From positions 1-31,266 of the IMG/VR virus record IMGVR_UViG_3300027870_000339: DNA of 31,266 bases, one strand, 5' to 3'. The notes beneath the pieces are model-generated. The model saw nothing but the letters and a program-made list of their open reading frames with translations. It did no database searches and had not been told where the DNA came from. The translations under genes and the position numbers were made by a program. Below, one piece after another: positions 21,352 to 28,428 of the stretch (positions are counted from its first letter, which is position 1; each line of letters begins with the position of its first letter). The stretch is from a virus.

Positions 21352-23084
21352 TGGCTCTCGCGTGCTACCAGCCGCGGGGAAATCTACAGGTCGACCAGTC
21401 GCAGCGGCTGGCGGCCGGTCTGCGCATTGCTTTGCTGCCGGGCGTCAGCCGATCATTCGACCCGGCCAGCATGCGCACGGTCGCGCCCAACGGCATGAAG
21501 CAGGTTCCGGCACCGACTGGCTATGCGGCCGGATTCGGTGCGACCCTTGGCGCGGCTACCAGCGACAAGGTGCTGACGCACATCTCAGGCGCGCTGCCGA
21601 CGGCGCGTAGCTACTTTTTCCGAGCGCGTCGCAATGGCGCCGGCGGCGGCAGCCTGGGGCGCCTGTTCGACAAGTCGAGTGGCAGTAGCGGGCAATTCCT
21701 ATACTTTCACAACGCCTCCGGGTTTCTGCGGTACGGCATCCATATCGCCAGCTCGGAGACGAATACCGACATTGTTTCCGGTGCGGACATCACGCCTGGG
21801 CAGTGGTTCGATGTGCTGGTCACCCACTTGCAAGTCGGCTCGGTCGCAACCATTAACGCCTACATCAATGGCAATCAGGTCGTTGCAAACCGCGTCATCA
21901 ACGGCACGCTGACGGATGCGGCCGCGACCGTAATCTGCGTGGGCAACCGCAATTCCGACAACGCCCGGGTGTGGGACGGCCTGATCGCTGCGGCGTACGT
22001 CTGGGACAAGGAGCTGACCCTGGCCGATGCGGCGGCGCTGTCGATGAACCCGTGGGCGCTGTTCGCGGCGCCCGAAGAGGAAGACTATGTCCTGCGGGCG
22101 GCGGTTCAGCAGTCCATTTCGGTAGTCCGCGCCTCGCTTCTGCTTTCTGGTAGTGAAGTCGCACTGCGTGTGTCGCGTCGCTCTGCGGTGCAGCCGGCGC
22201 AAATGCAAGTCACCGGCGCAGACGTCGCTCTGGAGACATCGCGCAGGATCGGGGTGCAGCCCGCGGTGCTGTCCGCCACCGGCGGCCAGGTCGACTTGTG
22301 GGCGGCGCGGCGCCTTGCGGTCGCACCGGTCGCGTCCACCCTGATGGGCGGCGCGATCGAGCTCGTATACACGCCAGCCCAGGAAGGGAACAGCTACAGC
22401 ATTGCGGTCTCGCCGGCGGTACTGGTCCTAACGGGCGGCAACGTCACGATGCGCGTCAATAGGCAAATACCGGTGGATGCTGCCCAACTGGCGATCGGTG
22501 CCGGGCCGGTGCGAATGATAGCTGCGCGTCGCCAGCTGGTGTCGCCAGCGCACTTGGTATTGGCTGGCGGCGACGTAACGCTTCGCTTCTCCGCAGAATC
22601 TCCACCGCTGGATATTGCGAAAGTCCACTCGTCGCGGGTCGTGATCTTTGAAGGAAGTGGCAGCAAGGTTGTGGTGTTCGAGGGCAGCGGTAGCAAAGTT
22701 GTCGTGTTCGAGGGTAGTGGAAAACGAATGAGGTTCAACGATATGAGTGCAAAAGTACCAATCAAGGTCGGCGAGAAATGGATTACCGATCGCGACCGCG
22801 ACGAGATCAGCTATTACGCAGCCGACATCACCGACGAGCTGGCTGATAGGAATACGACCGCCATTGCCGATGAAGTCACCGCGCCAGTGTTTGGCGTGGA
22901 ACTCCTGGAAGGGCCACAGGTCCAGGTGGCGACGGTCGACGGGATAGAGCGGACGTATGTCGTCGTCAAGCTCGGAGACGTCGATGGCGCCATCCCCGAC
23001 GACTGGCGGTGGGTGGCGCGCGTACCATGCGCGAATGGCGAGCGCTTCGATAGAACAACCTGGTTCAATGAGGTCGACCCATAA
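21351..23084 (+). CDS. LamG-domain, repeat-containing phage head protein
   Basis: The 577-aa protein has a concanavalin/LamG-like domain at about residues 60-230 (SYFFRARRNG, FDVLVTHLQVGSVATINAYING). Seven degenerate ~23-residue units follow (about 255-414), with the theme V.PA.L.LTGG.V.L...RR, a likely repetitive beta stalk. Three VV(I/V)FEGSG(S)K units come next at 430-458. A distinct C-terminal domain (about 465-577) begins MSAKVPIKVG, and an ATG at 22744 may start it as a separate 113-aa product. The gene lies between portal and capsid genes. A carbohydrate-binding or decoration role is inferred from the LamG fold, not shown. Confidence 0.7.
   Translation: MALACYQPRGNLQVDQSQRLAAGLRIALLPGVSRSFDPASMRTVAPNGMKQVPAPTGYAAGFGATLGAATSDKVLTHISGALPTARSYFFRARRNGAGGGSLGRLFDKSSGSSGQFLYFHNASGFLRYGIHIASSETNTDIVSGADITPGQWFDVLVTHLQVGSVATINAYINGNQVVANRVINGTLTDAAATVICVGNRNSDNARVWDGLIAAAYVWDKELTLADAAALSMNPWALFAAPEEEDYVLRAAVQQSISVVRASLLLSGSEVALRVSRRSAVQPAQMQVTGADVALETSRRIGVQPAVLSATGGQVDLWAARRLAVAPVASTLMGGAIELVYTPAQEGNSYSIAVSPAVLVLTGGNVTMRVNRQIPVDAAQLAIGAGPVRMIAARRQLVSPAHLVLAGGDVTLRFSAESPPLDIAKVHSSRVVIFEGSGSKVVVFEGSGSKVVVFEGSGKRMRFNDMSAKVPIKVGEKWITDRDRDEISYYAADITDELADRNTTAIADEVTAPVFGVELLEGPQVQVATVDGIERTYVVVKLGDVDGAIPDDWRWVARVPCANGERFDRTTWFNEVDP
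22113..22590 (+). repeat. Seven degenerate ~23-aa coding repeats
   Basis: Seven consecutive units of about 22-25 codons share the pattern V.PA.L.LTGG.V.L...RR in the LamG protein. The fourth unit is longer by five or six residues. DNA identity between units is low, so the repeats are old and kept at protein level. Confidence 0.65.
22638..22724 (+). repeat. 30-bp tandem repeat encoding VVxFEGSGSK
   Basis: Three head-to-tail units lie at 22638-22667, 22668-22697 and 22698-22724; the last lacks one codon. They encode a 10-residue Phe-Glu-Gly-Ser-Gly motif between the repeat stalk and the C-terminal domain. Confidence 0.8.
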
Positions 23085-23269
23085 TGATCAACATCGCAGA
23101 GCGCCTGAATGTGAAGGCCCAAGTCAAGAGCGTGGGCGGCGAAGATGCAGTGCCCAGCACGCAGCCAGCAGGAACGGGAGCGCAAGCCGATAGCCAGGTC
23201 GCGGCTTACCCAGCCAAAAATCTAGTTTTGGATGGTGGCCGCTACTTCGTTGCGAACTACGAAAAGTAG
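23084..23269 (+). CDS. Hypothetical 61-aa protein before the capsid gene
   Basis: The ATG shares a base with the stop of the LamG gene (TAATG). The sequence is Gln/Ala/Gly-rich with a C-terminal PAKNLVLDGGRYFVANYEK. No family is recognised. It is followed by the second copy of the hairpin repeat. Confidence 0.55.
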   Translation: MINIAERLNVKAQVKSVGGEDAVPSTQPAGTGAQADSQVAAYPAKNLVLDGGRYFVANYEK

Positions 23270-23281
23270 CCAGTCTGAAAT

Positions 23282-23310
23282 CTGTCTCAGTTTTCCGAGA
23301 ATTGAGACAG
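23282..23310 (+). repeat. 26-nt hairpin repeat, copy 2, with extended stem
   Basis: The bases 23285-23310 match copy 1 exactly. Here the three preceding bases CTG extend the stem to 13 bp, with two G-U pairs and a CCG loop. It ends 22 nt before the ATG at 23333. The spacer has no ribosome binding site. Confidence 0.75.
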
Positions 23311-23332
23311 TGCAATGAGCAGAATGGGCTAC

Positions 23333-25423
23333 ATGACGACGCCTACTGCTACTACGCAAACTCGCACGGCCACCGACCCGCGCAACATGCCATCGCTCTC
23401 GCGCGATGCGCAGCTGGTGCCGACCACCTATAACGAAGCCGATAACACCGTCGAGGTGGTGTGGACGACCGGAGCGCGCGTGCGGCGCTACGACTGGTGG
23501 ACCGACAGGCCGTACGAAGAAGAGCTGGTGGTGACGCCGGAAGCAGTTGACATGACGCGCTTCGAGGCGGGCACGGTTCAGGTGATCGACAACCACCGCA
23601 TGCACGGCGGCGTCCAGTCGATCATCGGAATCGCCTTGAACGGCACGATCGCCGATGGAGAGGGGCGTGCGACTCTGCGTCTCTCGACCCGCCCGGAGAT
23701 GGAGGGAATCGTCGCCGACATTAAGGCTGGCATCATCCGTTCGATTTCCTTCGGATACAACACCACTACCACCGAGATCACTCGCGCAGTCGACCGCACC
23801 GACGGCGGAACGGTGGACCTTTACCGTGCTGTCCGCTGGCAGCCGTTCGAAATCAGTTTTGTCACCGTTCCAGCTGACGCTGACGCGAGTACGCGCAGCC
23901 AGCCGGCGAACGGTGTCCCATGCGAGTTCATCACCCGGGCGCCCGCCCATCCTTCAACTTCCCAGGAAAACCAAATGCCTCAAGCTCAAGGTACCCAGTC
24001 GGGCGCACCGAATCACGCGCCCGTCGTCGAAAACCGCAGCAGCGCGCCGCCAGCTCCAGCCCCGGCTGCTACTCCTGCAGCGCCTGCACCGTCCGCGGAC
24101 GATGCTGCCGCCCGCGCCGCCACCGAAGCCGCGATCCGCTCGGCTGACATCACCGAACTGTGCGTCCGCCACGGCGTGACCAACCTGGCCGCTGGCCTGA
24201 TCCGCAGCGGCGGCACCGTCGACCAGGCGCGCGCTGCCGTGCTGGAAGAGCTGGCCCGCAACGACGCCGCCCGCGGCGGCCACAACAACGTCGGCCGTAT
24301 CGTCACCGTGAGCGACGCGCAGCAGGTGCGCATGGCCGGCATCGAAGAAGCGATGATGCACCGCATCCACGCCGGCACCAAGCTGACCGACAACGGTCGC
24401 CAGTACCGTGGCATGAGCTTGCTCGAAATCGGCCGCGACTTCCTGGAATCGCAAGGCGTCAACACCCGTGGCATGGATCGCATGCGTCTCGCCCACGAGA
24501 TCCTGCACTACCGCTCCGGCATGCACGGCACCAGCGACTTCGCCGCCCTGTTCGCCAACGTGGCCAGCAAGCGCCTGCGCGACGCATATGCCGAGAATGC
24601 CGGCACCTACACCCAGTGGGCACGTCGTGCGCCGAACGCCCCGGACTTCAAGAACATCAGCATCGTGCAGCTGTCGGGCGCCCCCGAGCTGCTGCAGACC
24701 AACGAGCACGGCGAGTTCAAGTACGGCACGATGAAGGATGCCGGCGTGAACTATGCACTGGTGACCTACGGCCGCATGGTGTCGTTGACCCGCCAGGCCA
24801 TCGTGAACGACGACCTGCGCGCCTTCGAGCGCCTGGTGTCGGCATTCGGTGCAAGCTCCAGCCGCCTCGAAAATCGCCTGGTCTACAGCCAGCTGACCGC
24901 CAACCCGACCATGGGTGACGGCACCGTTCTGTTCCACGCCGACCATAAGAACCTCGGCACTGGCGCCGGCTCGGCCCTGCAGCTGTCCGCCCTGAAGGCT
25001 GGCCGCACCGCCATGCGCGTGCAGAAGGGCCTGCAGAACGAAGAGCTGAACCTGTCGCCGAACTTCCTGATCGTCCCGGCTTCCCTGGAGCAGGACGCTT
25101 ACCAGCTGACCAGCTCGAACTATGTACCGGCCAAACAGGGCGACGTGAACGAGTTCCGCACGGGCGGCCGCACCGCGGTCGAGCCGATTGTCGAGCCGAT
25201 CCTCGACGGCGTGAGCGACGGCGTGAGCGACAAGGAATGGTACCTGGCCAGCAACAACAGCCAGGTCGACACCGTCGAGTACTGCTACCTGGACGGTGCG
25301 GAAGGCCCGGTCATCGACAGCCAGAACGGCTTCGAGATCGACGGCGTCACCTGGAAGTGCCGCCTGGACTTCGCCGCAAAGGCAGTCGACCACCGCGGTC
25401 TGTACAAGGGCGCCGGCGCGTAA
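23333..25423 (+). CDS. Prohead protease / major capsid fusion protein
   Basis: The 696-aa protein joins two functions. Residues about 65-190 are an HK97-type S78 prohead protease. Its catalytic H88 is in VIDNHRMHGG, and the nucleophile is probably S139 in SISFGY; a conserved EISFVTVPA follows. An Ala/Pro-rich linker covers about 205-265. Residues about 270-696 resemble Mu gpT-type major capsid proteins, with LFHADHKNLG and SALKAGRTAMRVQKG as landmarks. An ATG at 23975 (residue 215), with AGGAAAA before it, could yield a free capsid chain of 482 aa. Starts at 23315 and 23324 are also in frame, but none has a good ribosome site. The start at 23333 keeps the spacing to the hairpin equal to that of gpW. 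Confidence 0.88.
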   Translation: MTTPTATTQTRTATDPRNMPSLSRDAQLVPTTYNEADNTVEVVWTTGARVRRYDWWTDRPYEEELVVTPEAVDMTRFEAGTVQVIDNHRMHGGVQSIIGIALNGTIADGEGRATLRLSTRPEMEGIVADIKAGIIRSISFGYNTTTTEITRAVDRTDGGTVDLYRAVRWQPFEISFVTVPADADASTRSQPANGVPCEFITRAPAHPSTSQENQMPQAQGTQSGAPNHAPVVENRSSAPPAPAPAATPAAPAPSADDAAARAATEAAIRSADITELCVRHGVTNLAAGLIRSGGTVDQARAAVLEELARNDAARGGHNNVGRIVTVSDAQQVRMAGIEEAMMHRIHAGTKLTDNGRQYRGMSLLEIGRDFLESQGVNTRGMDRMRLAHEILHYRSGMHGTSDFAALFANVASKRLRDAYAENAGTYTQWARRAPNAPDFKNISIVQLSGAPELLQTNEHGEFKYGTMKDAGVNYALVTYGRMVSLTRQAIVNDDLRAFERLVSAFGASSSRLENRLVYSQLTANPTMGDGTVLFHADHKNLGTGAGSALQLSALKAGRTAMRVQKGLQNEELNLSPNFLIVPASLEQDAYQLTSSNYVPAKQGDVNEFRTGGRTAVEPIVEPILDGVSDGVSDKEWYLASNNSQVDTVEYCYLDGAEGPVIDSQNGFEIDGVTWKCRLDFAAKAVDHRGLYKGAGA
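23964..23977 (+). promoter_or_regulatory. Internal ribosome binding site of the capsid part
   Basis: AGGAAAA (23964-23970) stands 4 nt before an in-frame ATG at 23975, at the start of the linker. It could produce the capsid domain without the protease. Confidence 0.5.
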
Positions 25424-25465
25424 GCGCGGGCCCTCCGTCTCCACGAACGATAGGAAGCAAGCAAC

Positions 25466-25798
25466 GTGAAAAACTACATCCAGAAAGGCGGCGTACTCAG
25501 CGTGGTCGCGCCGTATGCGGTAACCAGTGGCCAAGGCGTGCTGGTCGGCGCTCTGTTCGGTATCGCGGCCAACAATGCGGCGCAGGGCGCCCCGGTCGAG
25601 ATCGTCCGCAGGGACGTGTTCGATATCAGCGCCGTCTCGGCGGACACCGCAGCCCAGGGCGCCAAGATCTACTGGGACAACACCGGCCGCAAGGTGACCA
25701 CTACCGCGACCAACAACACCCTCGTCGGCTGTGTCACCGAGGCCAAGGCCAACGGCGACACCACCGCCCGCGTCCTGCTCGACGGCGTCATCCGCTAA
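25466..25798 (+). CDS. DUF2190 capsid cement protein
   Basis: The 110-aa protein matches DUF2190, a family of capsid-stabilising (cement) proteins. Typical features are MKNYIQKGGVLSVVAPYAVTSGQGVLVGALFGIA at the start and KIYWDNTGRKVTTTATNN with a C-terminal VGCVTEAKANGD.TARVLLDG. A GGAAGCAAGC site precedes the ATG. It directly follows the capsid gene, as is usual for this family. Confidence 0.88.
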   Translation: MKNYIQKGGVLSVVAPYAVTSGQGVLVGALFGIAANNAAQGAPVEIVRRDVFDISAVSADTAAQGAKIYWDNTGRKVTTTATNNTLVGCVTEAKANGDTTARVLLDGVIR

Positions 25799-25808
25799 CC
25801 CGGCGCCC

Positions 25809-26102
25809 ATGCGGTTCGCCAACCTCGAAGCGGTCGCCAACGCTTCCGTCCTGAACCACTTGGCCAACGTCCAGGTGGCAATTGGCGGTGCGGTGGTGCC
25901 CGGCATCTTCCGGAACCCGTCGAGCGTGGCCCAGCTCGGGGTTGGCGTCGCTGACACCAGCCCGACCTTGACCGTCGCATCTACTGCGGTCATGGCCGAG
26001 CCGGTCGACAAGACCATCGAGATTGCTGGCGTTCCGTACGTGATCGGCGCCAGTTCGCCAGACGGCACCGGCCTGACCGTCCTGACCGTGGAGCGTGCGT
26101 AA
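25809..26102 (+). CDS. Head-tail connector protein (gpFII-like)
   Basis: The 97-aa protein starts MRFANLEAVANASVL at 25809. A longer frame from 25731 would run into the cement gene. The order of helix, FRNPSSVAQLGVGVADTSPTLTVA strand region, and a final PYVIGASSPDGTGLTVLTVE is that of the phage_attach/FII family. It attaches the tail interface to the portal complex. It overlaps the tail terminator gene by one base. Confidence 0.75.
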   Translation: MRFANLEAVANASVLNHLANVQVAIGGAVVPGIFRNPSSVAQLGVGVADTSPTLTVASTAVMAEPVDKTIEIAGVPYVIGASSPDGTGLTVLTVERA

Positions 26103-26533
26103 TGAGCACCGCGTTCTCGAAGGTAGTGAGCGCTGTCATGGCGGCGCTCTCGGCCCAGCCTGCCGTATGCAGGGCCATTTACCGCGCCCGCGGCGTGGCG
26201 GTCGCCGATCAGGATGACGAGGCGGTGAGCGTGCAGTGGGACCAGGGCATGCCCAGGCAGGGCGTCATCGCTGGCGCGCCGATCGACTGGCAGACCCGCA
26301 TCAGCGTCGACTGCTATGCGCGCAGCGCACGCGAGTCCGGGGACGTGGCCGTGGATCCGCTGCTCGAGAAGGTGTACGAGCGTCTGGCCGCGGACCCGTC
26401 GCTGGGCGGCATGGTCGACGACCTGGTCATCGCCGGCATCGAGGCCGAGAACACGGTGGATGGAAAGAAGACAGGCTGGGTTCGCCTGACCTATGTCGCT
26501 GAGCACCGTACCGAAAATTCACTTTTGAGCTGA
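26102..26533 (+). CDS. Tail terminator protein (gpU-like)
   Basis: The 143-aa protein begins MSTAFSKVVSAVMAALSAQPAVCR. It has the alternating structure of tail terminators: an N-terminal helix, then WQTRISVDCYARS, a helical LLEKVYERLAADPSL and a C-terminal VDGKKTGWVRLTYVAEHR strand. These proteins cap the tail tube. The position before the tail tube gene supports the role. Sequence similarity to gpU itself is only general. Confidence 0.75.
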   Translation: MSTAFSKVVSAVMAALSAQPAVCRAIYRARGVAVADQDDEAVSVQWDQGMPRQGVIAGAPIDWQTRISVDCYARSARESGDVAVDPLLEKVYERLAADPSLGGMVDDLVIAGIEAENTVDGKKTGWVRLTYVAEHRTENSLLS

Positions 26534-26534
26534 C

Positions 26535-26723
26535 ATGAATGAAACGAACACCCTGAACAATCGCGCCATTCCGCCAATGCCTGGCGGCGGCTCGTGGACT
26601 TTCGACGACCAGCAGTGGGCTTGGATCCCAAATGATCCGGCGCCTACCCAAGCCCCTGTCACGGCCGCCGAGGTCGAAGCAGGCAACGAACCGGCCGCCG
26701 CCTTGGCCACCCAACAGGAGTAA
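26535..26723 (+). CDS. Hypothetical 62-aa protein between tail genes
   Basis: The sequence is Pro/Ala-rich with GGGSWTFDDQQWAWIPNDP, a short aromatic motif. It starts 1 nt after the terminator gene and ends 3 nt before the tail tube gene. It may be a small tail accessory protein, but no family is recognised. Confidence 0.6.
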   Translation: MNETNTLNNRAIPPMPGGGSWTFDDQQWAWIPNDPAPTQAPVTAAEVEAGNEPAAALATQQE

Positions 26724-26726
26724 CTC

Positions 26727-27689
26727 ATGGCACGCAGCATCAAGAACACCATCGTCACCGCCAAGGTGGAAACGACCGTTGGCGTGGACGCGGTCCCGAC
26801 CGGCGCGGCGAACGCGGTGCTGGTTTCCGACGTGAGCATCACGCCGCTCGAAGCCCAGGCTATTGGCCGCAACTTGATCCGCGGCTACTTCGGCGGCAGC
26901 GAGCAGCTGGTCGGCCCTAGCAGCGTCAAGATCTCGTACACCGTCGAGCTGGCGGGTTCCGGCACCGCTGGCACTGCGCCGCCCTGGGGCCAGCTGCTGC
27001 AGGGCTGCGCAGTAGCCGAGGGCGTGCTGGCGACTCCGGCGCGCGTAGAGTACATGCCTGTGTCAACCAGCCTGAAGTCGCTGACCCAGTACTACTATGA
27101 TGACGGTGTCCTGCACAAGGCGCTGGCATCGATGGGCAATTGCACGCTGTCGGCCAAGGTCGGCGACCGCCCCGTCCTGCGCTTCGAATGGACCGCCCTG
27201 GACGGTGGCGTCGCCGCGGTGCCGAATGTCGCACCGACCCTGACCGCGTGGAAGAAGCCGGTGGCCATGACCAAGGCCAACGTCGTCGATGTCACCTTCG
27301 GCGCGACCTACGCTGCCGGCGTGCTGACCGGCGGCACGACTTACAACAGCACCGGCCTGGAGCTCAACTTCGGCAACACGGTCAACTTCACCCCGATGCT
27401 GGGCACCGAGACCGTGGACATCACCGACCGCGAATCGACTGCCACGCTCGAGATGGAACTCACCGCCGACCAGGAAGTCGCGCTGATGGCGGACGTCAAG
27501 GCGAACCTCACCAAGAGCGTGGCCCTGACCATCGGCACCGCGGCCGGCAACAAGATCATCGTGTTCGCCCCGGCTGCCCAGCTGACCAACCCACGCAAGT
27601 CCGAGCTCAACGGCAAGCGCCTGATCGGCTACGACCTGCGCCTGGTCCCGGTCAACGGCAACGACGAGTGGCGCATCGTCGTTCTGTAA
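26727..27689 (+). CDS. Phage tail tube protein (gpV-like)
   Basis: The 320-aa protein is the major tail subunit. It has the beta-sandwich pattern of long-tailed siphoviruses: SIKNTIVTAKVETTVG.DAVP at the start, central YYYDDGVLHKALASMGNCTLSAKVGDRPVLRFEWTALDG and C-terminal KRLIGYDLRLVPVNGNDEWRIVVL. GAGTAACTC lies close before the ATG. Length exceeds that of lambda gpV, suggesting an extra domain in the middle. Confidence 0.85.
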   Translation: MARSIKNTIVTAKVETTVGVDAVPTGAANAVLVSDVSITPLEAQAIGRNLIRGYFGGSEQLVGPSSVKISYTVELAGSGTAGTAPPWGQLLQGCAVAEGVLATPARVEYMPVSTSLKSLTQYYYDDGVLHKALASMGNCTLSAKVGDRPVLRFEWTALDGGVAAVPNVAPTLTAWKKPVAMTKANVVDVTFGATYAAGVLTGGTTYNSTGLELNFGNTVNFTPMLGTETVDITDRESTATLEMELTADQEVALMADVKANLTKSVALTIGTAAGNKIIVFAPAAQLTNPRKSELNGKRLIGYDLRLVPVNGNDEWRIVVL

Positions 27690-27725
27690 TTTCAACCACA
27701 AATTCTATTTGCAAGGAACCGCCAC

Positions 27726-28058
27726 ATGTCATTCGTACTGAAAAAACTGAACAAGCTCCCAGTCCGCGTCAAGGGCACGCTGCCGGGCGAGGACGGTAAG
27801 CCGGTCGACTTCGACTTCACCCTGCACTGCAAGCGTCTGTCGCAGGAAGAGATCGAAGCCGTACAGTCCGACAAGGACGGCTCGGTCAAGGATTTCCTGC
27901 GCACCAATACGGAAGGCTGGCAGGACGTCAAGGACGAAGGCGGCGCAGCCGTGATCTTCAGCGCCGAGGGCCTGAACGATCTGCTGAGCAACGCGGGCAT
28001 GCCGATGCTGTGCTTCTCCAGCTACATGAAGCAGATCGCGGCCACTGCAAAAAACTGA
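27726..28058 (+). CDS. Tail assembly chaperone gpG-like
   Basis: The 110-aa acidic protein starts MSFVLKKLNKLPVRVKGTLPG, after AAGGAA. It takes the position of lambda gpG, between tail tube and tape measure genes. Its final codons GCA AAA AAC are followed by the stop TGA and contain a slippery site, and the -1 frame continues into the DUF1799 region. Confidence 0.75.
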   Translation: MSFVLKKLNKLPVRVKGTLPGEDGKPVDFDFTLHCKRLSQEEIEAVQSDKDGSVKDFLRTNTEGWQDVKDEGGAAVIFSAEGLNDLLSNAGMPMLCFSSYMKQIAATAKN

Positions 28059-28420
28059 TCAAGGCCGTGCGCCTGATGGCGCGCGGCGAGCTTCGCTTCG
28101 GCGAAGAGGCGAGCAAGGCTGAGCGGCACGTCAACGAGGCGCTCGCCGCCTTCGGGCTATTTGCCGTCGATGACCAGGTGCTGGAGCAGGACGAGTACTG
28201 GCTGTGGCCCGAGAACGAAGAGGCCTTTCACCTTTGGGTGGGCCTGCAAACCCAGTGGAATGTCGGCATGGCCGGCGCCTTCGGGCTGAACTACCCTGGC
28301 GTCGAGACGTGCATGCGCCTGCGTGACTTCGGGCGGAAGCGACGAGTCGAGTTGTTCGCTGCGGTGCAGCTGATGGAACAAGCATGCCTTGAAGAGTGGG
28401 CAGAAAAACGGAAAGGCTAG
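27726..28420 (+). CDS. gpGT-like fusion made by -1 frameshifting (DUF1799 part)
   Basis: The frame from 28055 to 28420 adds 121 residues to the gpG-like protein, for a product of about 231 aa. The added part contains WLWPENEEAFHLWVGLQTQWNVGMAGAFGL, the signature of DUF1799. An independent start has no ribosome site, so the part is most likely reached only by frameshifting at 28049-28055. Such fusions bind the tape measure protein during tail assembly, which is the accepted role of lambda gpGT. The coordinates span both frames; the shift is at 28055. Confidence 0.7.
28049..28055 (+). promoter_or_regulatory. Programmed -1 frameshift slippery site
   Basis: The heptamer A AAA AAC overlaps the gpG codons GCA AAA AAC and lies directly before TGA. 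A -1 slip would read CTG ATC AAG and enter the DUF1799 frame without any intervening stop. Confidence 0.7.
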
Positions 28421-28428
28421 GTAGGGCG

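Noticed and set aside
23954-26506. 850-codon open frame on the minus strand
   Set aside because: It lies opposite the capsid fusion, cement, connector and terminator genes, has no ribosome site and no recognisable domain, and arises from high-GC codon bias.
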